Shown: piece by piece, positions 24,856-32,436 of the stretch | Numbering within the stretch: the first letter of the stretch is position 1 | Layout of the letters: each line of letters begins with the position of its first letter | Assembly (NCBI RefSeq): GCF_017635265.1 | Contig: NZ_JAGBLU010000049.1 | Span: forward strand, 1 to 39,772 | Direction: 5' to 3' | Source: Butyrivibrio sp. | Lineage (GTDB): Bacteria > Bacillota > Clostridia > Lachnospirales > Lachnospiraceae | DNA length: 39,772 nt | Notes under the pieces: generated by a model | The model's input: only the letters and a program-made list of their open reading frames with translations | Database searches by the model: none | Told to the model about the DNA's origin: nothing | Made by a program: the position numbers and the translations under genes

Positions 24856-25506
24856 ATGGATAGTACAGGCAAATATAATATAAGACTTGCAACTGTAGAA
24901 GATGCACCCAAACTACTTGATATTTACAGTTATTACGTAAAAAATACTGCAATTACCTTCGAATATGACGTGCCGGATGAAGAGGAATTTCGTGGACGCA
25001 TTGAAACGGTTCTTCGTGATTTTCCGTATCTTGTCGTAGAAGAGGTTATTTCTGATTCTCAAAAAAGCCATGAAACCAGCGAAAAATGTAAGCCGGATAA
25101 GAGTGACGATTTAACAAAATCGAAGCCATCCAGAATTCTGGGCTATGCTTATGCAAGTAAGTTCCATCCAAGGGCTGCCTATCAGTGGTGCGTTGAAATG
25201 AGCATTTACCTTGATAAGGACTGTAAGAGAGCTGGGCTTGGCAGAGCTCTTTATGAAGAGCTGGAAAAGCGCCTTAAGGATATGGGAATCCTCAATCTGT
25301 ACGCATGTATTGGCTATCCTGAAAAAGAGGATGAGTACCTTACCTTTGACAGCGTCCGTTTCCACGAAAAAATGGGTTATAAATTAAATGGAGAGTTCCA
25401 TAAATGTGGATATAAGTTCGGACGATGGTACAACATGGTCTGGATGGAGAAAATGATTGGAGAACATGGGGATAATCCATGCATCAAAAGCTATCAACAT
25501 ACCTAA
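24856..25506 (+). CDS. GNAT N-acetyltransferase, phosphinothricin acetyltransferase-like
   Basis: A 216-residue acetyl-CoA-dependent N-acetyltransferase. It resembles the Pat/Bar/YncA branch: RLATVEDAPKLLDIYSYYVKNTAITFEY at the N-terminus, FHPRAAYQWCVEMSIYLDKD, the acetyl-CoA loop RAGLGRALYEELEKRL, and FHEKMGYKLNGEFHKCGYK with the terminal WYNMVWMEK. A hydrophilic Lys/Ser/Asp-rich insert of about 28 residues (near 73-100) interrupts the usual domain. In-frame starts at 24796 and 24844 exist; 24856 is chosen for its GGAGG site. The natural substrate is unknown; many such proteins act on amino-acid analogues or the N-terminus of small amines. Confidence 0.87.
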   Translation: MDSTGKYNIRLATVEDAPKLLDIYSYYVKNTAITFEYDVPDEEEFRGRIETVLRDFPYLVVEEVISDSQKSHETSEKCKPDKSDDLTKSKPSRILGYAYASKFHPRAAYQWCVEMSIYLDKDCKRAGLGRALYEELEKRLKDMGILNLYACIGYPEKEDEYLTFDSVRFHEKMGYKLNGEFHKCGYKFGRWYNMVWMEKMIGEHGDNPCIKSYQHT

Positions 25507-26411
25507 AAAGTACATATGGTGAAAAGATATATCGACTTTCTTTAACTTCAGGGTGCTCCTGTCCTAACAGGGATGGCTCCATCATAATGCCAGGCGGCGA
25601 AAAATCCTTTGGCGGTTGTACTTTCTGTTCTGAAGGCGGATCGGGAGACTTTGCTGTTCCCGTAAGGAGCGTAAATATAAGTGATATGAATGATGAGCTT
25701 TTAAAAGCCAGGGAAAAGATAAAGGCAAAAACAAATGCCACAAGGTTCATTGCTTACTTTCAGTCTTTTACCAACACTTATGGTGATGTTAACAGGTTAA
25801 AAGAGCTCTACAGCGCGGTAATTCAAAGAGACGATATAGTGATACTATCCCTTGGAACCCGCCCTGACTGCATTGGAAGTGACGTTCTTGCTATGTTAAA
25901 AGAGCTTAATAAAATTAAGCCTGTCTGGGTGGAATTGGGACTTCAGACAATTCATGAAAAAAGCGCAATAGCATTTAACAGAGGATACGACCTTGCGGTA
26001 TTTGAGGATGCCTATAAAAGGTTAAAAGAAGCAGGAATAACCACTATTGTTCACGTTATTCTCGGGCTTTTTGGCGAAACAAAAGAAGATATGCTGGAAA
26101 CAATCAGATATCTTGCGCATTTATCTCCGGTGCTTGACGGAATAAAGCTTCAGAATCTCCAGCTATTAAAGGGAACGCAGCTTTACAGACAGTACCTTGA
26201 GATGGAGACAAAAGACAGACCACACTTTATGGATATGGAGGAGTACACAGATCTGGTGGCTCAGTGTATAGCTCTTTTGCCAGAGAAAACTGTAATACAC
26301 CGCATGACAGGAGATGGTCCCAGAAAGCTTTTGGTAGAGCCATTGTGGAGCCTTGATAAAAAAAGAGTCCTTAATATGCTGACCAAAAAATGTGCAGGCA
26401 TATTGGAATAG
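25479..26411 (+). CDS. TIGR01212 family radical SAM protein (YtqA/YhcC-like)
   Basis: A 310-residue radical SAM protein. Its cluster cysteines are widely spaced: Cys28 in CPNRDG, then Cys47 and Cys50 in GGCTFC, followed by SEGGSGDFA. This wide spacing is a mark of the TIGR01212 family and differs from the classical CxxxCxxC. Later stretches include FQSFTNTYGD, LGTRPDCI, VELGLQTIHE and HVILGLFGET. The product is assumed to be cytoplasmic and its substrate is not firmly known. The start overlaps the GNAT gene by 28 bases, indicating one transcript. Confidence 0.93.
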   Translation: MHQKLSTYLKSTYGEKIYRLSLTSGCSCPNRDGSIIMPGGEKSFGGCTFCSEGGSGDFAVPVRSVNISDMNDELLKAREKIKAKTNATRFIAYFQSFTNTYGDVNRLKELYSAVIQRDDIVILSLGTRPDCIGSDVLAMLKELNKIKPVWVELGLQTIHEKSAIAFNRGYDLAVFEDAYKRLKEAGITTIVHVILGLFGETKEDMLETIRYLAHLSPVLDGIKLQNLQLLKGTQLYRQYLEMETKDRPHFMDMEEYTDLVAQCIALLPEKTVIHRMTGDGPRKLLVEPLWSLDKKRVLNMLTKKCAGILE

Positions 26412-26438
26412 GCACCGAACCATTTTCAAATAGGCACC
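26407..26438. repeat. two AATAGGCACC repeats 22 bases apart
   Basis: The 10-mer AATAGGCACC occurs at 26407-26416, across the stop of the radical SAM gene, and again at 26429-26438. Regular short repeats of this spacing occur at ends of some transposons of the IS21 type, but no transposase or inverted partner is seen here. The 64 bases between the convergent genes show no clear terminator. Confidence 0.35.
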
Positions 26439-26475
26439 AATATAAAACGGATATGCTGCGGACCTTTCTTTTATC

Positions 26476-27330
26476 TTAGGCCGGTTTTACAAATATAAAT
26501 AAATATTTGAAATAAGTATGTTCTTTTTCCTGATCGTACAGGTTGATCAGACTTATTATATAAAGATCAGAGCAGGCTTTTAGCCTGTTCTTTTTTATGT
26601 AATTAACCATTTTTTGATAAGTTTTTTCAATGTCTTTTGTCATATTGTCCTGATGACAGCAAAGAGCAAGATTTCCTTCGGAAGGGAAGGTATTTATATT
26701 GTCTGATGGAAGAAAAGACAGACTTATTATGTTGTTGTATACGTAGTGTTTTTTTATAAGGTCATCATAGGATATGCTTACGCCGGTGGGAAAAATAGAT
26801 AATGAGTCATTATCAGTAGCCTTGTTTAAGTGAACCGATATATCATTGGCGATGTCTGCGGCGTGGTGTGCATAATCCTTGTTTCTGACAGGGGTTCTGC
26901 TAATACTAAGCTCCGGTATTGACTGTAAAAACAATGAACCTTTCTTGTGTCTTCCAAATTCTCCCAAAATCCACATGCCAAGGTGCAAAGCGCTTATTTT
27001 CTTATTGATTCTGTAAAGTTCCCTTTGCATCTCCAGAATTTTTGAATTTGTGAGTTTTTCGATGGCTTCTCTTGAAGAGTTGTGGATAATGTCCCGTATC
27101 TCTTTGATACTGCAGCCTGCCTGACGCATGGTGCTTATAAAAAAGAATGAGCTTATCTGAGAAGCTGAATAATAGTGATATCCGTTGTCTTCATCTACTC
27201 TGGGCATAAGTATGTCCTGCTCGTAGTAGTGTCTTAGAGTATCTCTTGTGGTCCCACATAGTTTTGCAAACTGGCTCACGGTGAGTGAGTATTCCTGCTC
27301 GTTGTTTTTGTAATCGTGATAAGTTGACAT
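26476..27330 (-). CDS. MerR-family regulator with C-terminal effector domain
   Basis: A 284-residue transcription factor. Residues 15-85 form a MerR winged helix (LTVSQFAKLCGTTRDTLRHY, YEQDILMPRVDEDNGYHYYS), then the dimer helix (about 85-125) and a C-terminal part of BmrR/GyrI-like length that probably binds a small molecule. It has no cysteine cluster of the metal-sensing MerR type, so an organic ligand is more likely. It is divergent from the fatty-acid operon, and the shared region holds a MerR-style operator-promoter (27363-27393). Control of fatty-acid synthesis is inferred from this arrangement. Ribosome site GAGGG six bases before the ATG. Confidence 0.85.
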   Translation of the reverse strand: MSTYHDYKNNEQEYSLTVSQFAKLCGTTRDTLRHYYEQDILMPRVDEDNGYHYYSASQISSFFFISTMRQAGCSIKEIRDIIHNSSREAIEKLTNSKILEMQRELYRINKKISALHLGMWILGEFGRHKKGSLFLQSIPELSISRTPVRNKDYAHHAADIANDISVHLNKATDNDSLSIFPTGVSISYDDLIKKHYVYNNIISLSFLPSDNINTFPSEGNLALCCHQDNMTKDIEKTYQKMVNYIKKNRLKACSDLYIISLINLYDQEKEHTYFKYLFIFVKPA

Positions 27331-27362
27331 TAAAAACCCTCTAAAAAAGTGAAATTTAGCTC

Positions 27363-27393
27363 TTGACTTGGGGGTAACCCCAAAGATTATTGT
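27363..27393 (+). promoter_or_regulatory. MerR-type promoter/operator of the fatty-acid operon
   Basis: TTGACT (-35, 27363-27368) and TATTGT (-10, 27388-27393) are separated by 19 bases instead of 17. The spacer holds the dyad TTGGGGGT/AACCCCAA (27368-27383, seven of eight pairs). A long spacer containing the operator is the hallmark of promoters activated by MerR proteins through DNA twisting. The acpP ATG follows 52 bases after the -10. Confidence 0.72.
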
Positions 27394-27444
27394 AACAAAG
27401 AATTGATAAATAATAAACTTTAAATATCAAAAGGAGACTTAAAA

Positions 27445-27666
27445 ATGAAAGACGTAAAGGGAACAATTATTCGTATAATCGCAGAGTATCTTGATAAGAA
27501 CGAGGAAGAGATTTCATCTTCTATGACATTTACAGAGATAGGACTTGATTCTCTGGACATCATGGAGCTTGTTATGCAGATGCAGGAAGAACTTGACTGC
27601 AAAATTGAGCTTTCTCAGGAAATCACAACAATTGACAAGCTTGTAGAACATATTGAAAAGCAGTGA
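27445..27666 (+). CDS. acpP: acyl carrier protein
   Basis: A 73-residue acidic carrier that holds growing acyl chains on a phosphopantetheine arm. The attachment serine is Ser36 in GLDSLDIMEL. Four-helix ACP pattern and normal length. First gene of the fatty-acid operon, with a GGAG ribosome site. Confidence 0.97.
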   Translation: MKDVKGTIIRIIAEYLDKNEEEISSSMTFTEIGLDSLDIMELVMQMQEELDCKIELSQEITTIDKLVEHIEKQ

Positions 27667-27685
27667 CACTTCGAGAGGAACAGCA

Positions 27686-28642
27686 ATGAATAGTAATCCT
27701 ATTTGTGAAATGCTAGGAATAGAGTACCCGATAATTCAGGGAGGAATGGCATGGATTGCAGATGCAGATCTTGCGGCTGCAGTTTCTAATGCAGGCGGAC
27801 TTGGACTTATTGCAGCCATGAATTCCAACGGGGAGCAGCTTCGTGCTCAGATCATCAGGGCAAAAGAGCTTACGGACAAGCCCTTTGGTGTAAACCTTAT
27901 GCTCATGAGTCCTTACATAGATGAAGCAGTTGAAGTGGTATGTGAGGAAAAAATAAAAGTTGTTACCACAGGCGCCGGTAATCCTGCAAAGTACATGGAA
28001 AAATTAAGAGGCGCAGGCGTTAAGGTTATTTGCGTTGTAGCAAGTGTAGCTCTTGCTGTAATGGTGGAGAGAATGGGAGCAAGCGCTGTTGTGGCAGAAG
28101 GGTGCGAATCAGGCGGACATGTCGGAGATACCACAACTATGGCGCTGGTGCCACAGGTTGTTGATGCAGTTAACATTCCTGTTATTGCAGCGGGAGGAAT
28201 AGCTGACGGAAGAGGAATGGCAGCAGCTTTTATGCTGGGAGCAAAGGCTGTACAGATGGGGACAAGGTTTCTTACGGCCAGGGAATGTAACGTCCACGAC
28301 AATTACAAGGAAAAGGTTTTAAAGGCAAAGGACAGAGACACAATTGTCACAGGTAAAACCTTGGGACATCCTGTACGGGCGCTTAAAAATCGCATGACCA
28401 GAAATTTCCAGGCAAAAGAGCTTGATCCAAATGTTACACCTGATGAACTTGAAAAAATGGGAGCAGGAGCACTTCGCCTTGCTGCAATAGACGGAGATGT
28501 AAAGATGGGGTCTTGCATGTGCGGACAGATAGCGGGACTTGTTAATTCGGAAGGAACATGTGAGGAAATCGTAACAGGAATTTACAGGGATGCACTTGCC
28601 CTTCTTTCAAAAAGTGCAGAGGAAGTGGTATGGGAAAAATAG
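27686..28642 (+). CDS. fabK: enoyl-[acyl-carrier-protein] reductase II, FMN-dependent
   Basis: Reduces trans-2-enoyl-ACP in the last step of each elongation cycle, using NAD(P)H and FMN. The 318-residue product is full length. It shows the nitronate-monooxygenase-like TIM-barrel marks: PIIQGGMAWIADADLAAAVS, GGLGLIAAM, KPFGVNLML, VVAEGCESGGHVG (phosphate and substrate loop) and VIAAGGIADGRGMAAA, MGTRFL. The open frame reaches back to 27653, but the ATG at 27686 has a GAGAGGA site and gives the usual N-terminus. Presence of FabK means triclosan-insensitive reduction in place of FabI. Overlaps fabD by 13 bases. Confidence 0.96.
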   Translation: MNSNPICEMLGIEYPIIQGGMAWIADADLAAAVSNAGGLGLIAAMNSNGEQLRAQIIRAKELTDKPFGVNLMLMSPYIDEAVEVVCEEKIKVVTTGAGNPAKYMEKLRGAGVKVICVVASVALAVMVERMGASAVVAEGCESGGHVGDTTTMALVPQVVDAVNIPVIAAGGIADGRGMAAAFMLGAKAVQMGTRFLTARECNVHDNYKEKVLKAKDRDTIVTGKTLGHPVRALKNRMTRNFQAKELDPNVTPDELEKMGAGALRLAAIDGDVKMGSCMCGQIAGLVNSEGTCEEIVTGIYRDALALLSKSAEEVVWEK

Positions 28643-29565
28643 CTTTTTTATTTGCCGGTCAGGGCAGCCAATATCCGGGGATGGCAAAGGATCTTTTTGA
28701 GAATATTTCTGCAGTACACGATTTTTACGGAGTTGCAGAGGCGATTCGTCCAGGGACTCTTTTACAGATGTTTTCCGGGACAGAAGAAGAACTGAAAAAG
28801 ACAGAAAACACACAGCCTTGTCTGTTTTTGGCAGATTTGGCAGGTGCGATAGGACTTATGGAAAACGGTATACAGCCGGATGTGGTAGCAGGCTTTTCAC
28901 TTGGTGAGATCGTGGGACTTACGGTTTCAGGAATTCTTGAAAGGCAACAGGCTTTTAAGCTCGTATGTCAGAGGGGAAGGTATATGCAAAAGCTCTCCGA
29001 AGACGTTGACGGAAGCATGATAGCGGTCCTTAGAATGGATAAGGATAAGTTACAAAAGCTCTGCAAGGAGCTTGAAGTTTATCCCGTAAACTACAACTGC
29101 CCAGGCCAGATTGTGGTATCCGGTGAAAGCAGGAAAATAGAAAGCTTAAAGGAAAAGCTGACTGAGCAAAAAGTCAGATTTGTGGATATTCCTGTGGGAG
29201 GACCGTTCCATACACCTTTCATGGAAAAGGCAGCGGAGAGCATAAGGAAAGACTTTAAGGAAGGAAAGTCCTACAATCTTAAAAAATCTTCTATACCTCT
29301 TTATGCCAATAAAACTGCAAAGCCTTACTCTAATGATGAAGAAGAGATGATAAACACAATCTCCGATCAGGTATGTAACAGCGTAAGGTGGGAGGAGACG
29401 CTTCTTAACATGGCAAAAGACGGAGTAGATACTTTCATTGAGTGCGGTCCCGGCAAGACACTTTCCGGATTTGTAAAAAGAACTGTTGAAGGTGCCAAAA
29501 TCTACTCCATAAACGATATGGACTCATTACAGAATGTTATCAGGGAGCTTAAAAAGGATGCTTAG
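28630..29565 (+). CDS. fabD: malonyl-CoA:ACP transacylase
   Basis: Moves malonyl from CoA to ACP. 311 residues with FLFAGQGSQYPGMAKDL at the start, nucleophile Ser90 in GFSLGE and His194 in GGPFHTPFM; the oxyanion Gln lies in the GQGSQ loop. The C-terminal ECGPGKTLSGFVKR is also typical. Translation is coupled to fabK (13-base overlap) and to fabG (8-base overlap). Confidence 0.97.
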   Translation: MGKIAFLFAGQGSQYPGMAKDLFENISAVHDFYGVAEAIRPGTLLQMFSGTEEELKKTENTQPCLFLADLAGAIGLMENGIQPDVVAGFSLGEIVGLTVSGILERQQAFKLVCQRGRYMQKLSEDVDGSMIAVLRMDKDKLQKLCKELEVYPVNYNCPGQIVVSGESRKIESLKEKLTEQKVRFVDIPVGGPFHTPFMEKAAESIRKDFKEGKSYNLKKSSIPLYANKTAKPYSNDEEEMINTISDQVCNSVRWEETLLNMAKDGVDTFIECGPGKTLSGFVKRTVEGAKIYSINDMDSLQNVIRELKKDA

Positions 29566-30298
29566 TGGAAAAAAGGCGGTTATTACAGGGGCGAGCAGAG
29601 GAATTGGAAAGGCCATTGCTTTAAAATATGCTGAAAATGGCGCAGATATTGCAGTTATAGCAACGAAAGAAAGCAGTGAAGCACTAGCTACTATTAAAGA
29701 GCTTACAAGTCTTAATGTTACGGCAAGGCTCTATGTATGCGATGTAAAAGATGCGGACCAGGTAGAAAGTGTGGCACAGGAGATAATTGCAGATTTTGGC
29801 GGCGTAGATATTTTAGTTAACAATGCCGGAATAACAAGAGATAATCTTTTGCCGAATCTTGGTGTAAATGATATTGACAGCGTAATTGACGTGAATCTTA
29901 AAGGCACTATTTTTGTCACAAGATCTTTTATCAGAAATTTTGTAAGAAAGCGAAACGGAAGCATCATAAATATAAGCTCGGTTGTGGGACTTATGGGGAA
30001 TAAAGGACAGACCAATTATGCTGCTTCAAAGGCGGGGATTGTAGGATTTACAAAATCAGTTGCAAGAGAGTACGGGAAAAAGAACATAAGATGTAATGCC
30101 ATCGCACCCGGCTTTATTACTACTGAGATGACTGCGGCTTTGGGGGAGAGTCAGGTAGAGGAAATGAAAAAAATGATACCGCTTGGAAAGCTTGGAAGGG
30201 CGGAGGATGTTGCAAAGCTGGCTCTGTTTCTGGGGAGCGAAGAGTCTTCGTACATCACCGGAGAAGTTATCAAAGTGGATGGAGGAATGTATGTATAA
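29558..30298 (+). CDS. fabG: 3-oxoacyl-[acyl-carrier-protein] reductase
   Basis: NADPH-dependent short-chain dehydrogenase that reduces beta-ketoacyl-ACP. The 246-residue product has the cofactor loop TGASRGIG, NNAGITRDN, the catalytic Ser140/Ser141 region, Tyr154 and Lys158 (NYAASKAG) and the C-terminal ITGEVIKVDGGMYV. The frame is open from 29534, but the ATG at 29558 gives the standard start (MLSGKKAVITG). Overlaps fabD and fabF by 8 bases each. Confidence 0.97.
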   Translation: MLSGKKAVITGASRGIGKAIALKYAENGADIAVIATKESSEALATIKELTSLNVTARLYVCDVKDADQVESVAQEIIADFGGVDILVNNAGITRDNLLPNLGVNDIDSVIDVNLKGTIFVTRSFIRNFVRKRNGSIINISSVVGLMGNKGQTNYAASKAGIVGFTKSVAREYGKKNIRCNAIAPGFITTEMTAALGESQVEEMKKMIPLGKLGRAEDVAKLALFLGSEESSYITGEVIKVDGGMYV

Positions 30299-31529
30299 AG
30301 TAGTTGTAACCGGAATGGGGGTTATTTCACCTGTCGGAAATGATCTGGATACTTTTTGGAACAGTTTAAAGAATGGAGTTTGCGGAGTAGACACCATAAA
30401 AAGGTTTGACGCTTCAGGTCTTAAAGTCAGTCTCGATGCAGAGGTAAAGGATTTTAACCCAAAGGATTATTATGACAGCATGCAGGAAATCAGAAAATCC
30501 GATCTTTTCATGCAGTATGCCATGGCAGCAGCAAAGCAGGCGGTGGAGCAGAGCGGTATCCTTGATTCGGACATAGATAAGGAGCGACTGGGGGTTTATA
30601 TAGGTTCAGGAATCGGCGGAATTAATTCAACCATCCGGGAACAGGATAAACTCAGAGAAAAAGGACCGGATATGGTGTCGCCGTTTTTTGTTCCGATGAT
30701 GATAAGCAATATGGCAGCAGGAGCAATATCTATTAAGTTTGGAGCAAAGGGACCGACTCTTCCTGTAGTAACAGCCTGTGCTACTTCAACCAATACTTTG
30801 GGCGAAGCCTACAGAGCCATCAAGCACGGATATGCAGATGCCATAATTGCAGGAGGGAGCGAAGCTTCCATAAATGAACTTGCAATGGCGGGGTTCATAA
30901 ATTGTCAGGCACTTAATCTTTCCGAAAATCCCGATGAAGGCAGCCTTCCCTTTGACAAAAGGCGAGCAGGCTTCGTAATGGGCGAGGGTGCAGGAATCCT
31001 CATCCTTGAGGAGTACGAGCATGCCAAAAAACGCGGAGCAAATATTCTTGCTGAAGTTGTAGGATATGGCAATACTGCTGACGCTTATCACATTACAGCT
31101 CCGGATCCCGAAGGGGAAGGAGCAGTCAGGGCGATTAAAAGCGTAGTAGCAGAAGGCGGTATCAGTGATGACAGTGAAATATACATAAATGCTCACGGCA
31201 CAGGAACACACTTAAATGATGCCATGGAAACCAAGGCTATAAAGGCGGTATTTGGTAAAAAAGCCTATGACATCCACATAAGCTCAACTAAGTCCATGAC
31301 AGGTCATATGATGGGCGCAACCGGAGCAGTTGAAGCTATCGCTTCAGTTCTGGCTCTTAGAGATGGCATTATACCTCCTACTATCAACTACAAGGAAAAG
31401 GACGAGGAATGCGATCTTGATTACACAGTAAATAAGGCAGTTCATGCAGATATAGAATATGCCATCAGCACTTCTCTTGGTTTTGGCGGGCATAATGCAT
31501 GTATCGCATTTAAACGCTATGAGGCATAA
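30291..31529 (+). CDS. fabF: beta-ketoacyl-ACP synthase II
   Basis: Condenses malonyl-ACP with acyl-ACP in elongation. 412 residues with the Cys-His-His triad at Cys163 (TACATSTN), His302 (NAHGTGTHLND) and His339 (SMTGHMMGATGA). The gate stretch GFGGHNACIAF is at the C-terminus. A GGAGG site inside the fabG end drives the ATG at 30291; the longer open frame from 30183 is only the fabG overlap. No fabH initiator synthase is present in this operon. Confidence 0.97.
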   Translation: MYKVVVTGMGVISPVGNDLDTFWNSLKNGVCGVDTIKRFDASGLKVSLDAEVKDFNPKDYYDSMQEIRKSDLFMQYAMAAAKQAVEQSGILDSDIDKERLGVYIGSGIGGINSTIREQDKLREKGPDMVSPFFVPMMISNMAAGAISIKFGAKGPTLPVVTACATSTNTLGEAYRAIKHGYADAIIAGGSEASINELAMAGFINCQALNLSENPDEGSLPFDKRRAGFVMGEGAGILILEEYEHAKKRGANILAEVVGYGNTADAYHITAPDPEGEGAVRAIKSVVAEGGISDDSEIYINAHGTGTHLNDAMETKAIKAVFGKKAYDIHISSTKSMTGHMMGATGAVEAIASVLALRDGIIPPTINYKEKDEECDLDYTVNKAVHADIEYAISTSLGFGGHNACIAFKRYEA

Positions 31530-31532
31530 GCT

Positions 31533-31952
31533 ATGAATAATTCTTTGAAAGATTATGAAGAGATGTTTGAAAGGCTGGGGTTATCGGAAATGGAAGTTTC
31601 CGAAGGTGGCTTCAGTCTTAAGCTGAAAAAAAATTCTGATTTTATGTCAAAGGGACAGCAGGAAGTTAAAGAAACTATTGAAAAGCCTGAGCAGGACCAA
31701 AAGAAAACAGGCAAAGATATAGAGGGCACAGAAGTAAAAGCGCCGCTTCTTGGAGTTTTTTACGGAAGTGTAAATGGTAAAAGTGCCATAGATAAGGGTG
31801 ATGCCGTAAAAAAAGGTGATGTTCTTTGTACCCTCGAAGCCATGAAGATGATGAATGAGGTTAAATCACCTGTTGATGGCACAGTAACAGAAGTTTGCGC
31901 CCATGAAGGTGATTTGGTGGAATTTGATCAGGTTCTTTTTGTCATATCATAG
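31533..31952 (+). CDS. accB: biotin carboxyl carrier protein of acetyl-CoA carboxylase
   Basis: Carries biotin between AccC and AccAD. 139 residues: N-terminal helix, flexible Lys/Glu-rich linker (about 45-65), and the biotinyl domain with EAMKMMNEV, biotinyl lysine Lys105. Starts three bases after fabF. Confidence 0.96.
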   Translation: MNNSLKDYEEMFERLGLSEMEVSEGGFSLKLKKNSDFMSKGQQEVKETIEKPEQDQKKTGKDIEGTEVKAPLLGVFYGSVNGKSAIDKGDAVKKGDVLCTLEAMKMMNEVKSPVDGTVTEVCAHEGDLVEFDQVLFVIS

Positions 31953-32000
31953 AAAGAGCTTTTTTATGACAGCGACTCTTTATTGTAAGGTGAGGTTAGT

Positions 32001-32435
32001 ATGAACAGAGATGAGATAAAAGAAATTCTTCCCCATAGAGAACCTATGCTGCTGATAGATGAGGCTTTCCTTAATGAAGATGGATCAGCTACAGCTTTTT
32101 ATAAGGTAAGGGGAGATGAATTCTTTTTACAGGGGCATTTTCCCGGAAATCCGATCGTTCCGGGAGTTATTCAGTGTGAAATGATGGCTCAGTCTGCGTG
32201 CATAATGTTTGAGGAGCAGATGAGAGGAAAGAGCGCAACTCCGGTGTATACAGGTCTTGACAAGGTGCGATTCAGGGGAATGATAAAGCCCGGAGATACT
32301 ATACGGATTGATACAAAGCTTTTAAAATCAAGTCACCCTATGTACTTGCTTCATGGGGAACTTACTGTAGATGGCAAAAAGTGCATGAGCGGCGATTTTT
32401 CTTTTGCCATTTTGGAGAATGAAGGAGGAAACTGA
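32001..32435 (+). CDS. fabZ: 3-hydroxyacyl-[acyl-carrier-protein] dehydratase
   Basis: Dehydrates 3-hydroxyacyl-ACP to trans-2-enoyl-ACP. 144-residue hot-dog protein with LPHREPMLLIDE, and the catalytic His46 (GHFPGNPIVPG) and Glu60 (CEMMAQSA). The ribosome site is AAGGTGAGG. Only one dehydratase is visible and no FabM isomerase, so how unsaturated chains arise is not shown in this window. Confidence 0.96.
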   Translation: MNRDEIKEILPHREPMLLIDEAFLNEDGSATAFYKVRGDEFFLQGHFPGNPIVPGVIQCEMMAQSACIMFEEQMRGKSATPVYTGLDKVRFRGMIKPGDTIRIDTKLLKSSHPMYLLHGELTVDGKKCMSGDFSFAILENEGGN

Positions 32436-32436
32436 C

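Noticed and set aside
27913-28302. 129-codon minus-strand frame inside fabK
   Set aside because: Threonine- and alanine-rich shadow of the FabK glycine-rich barrel, with no ribosome site.
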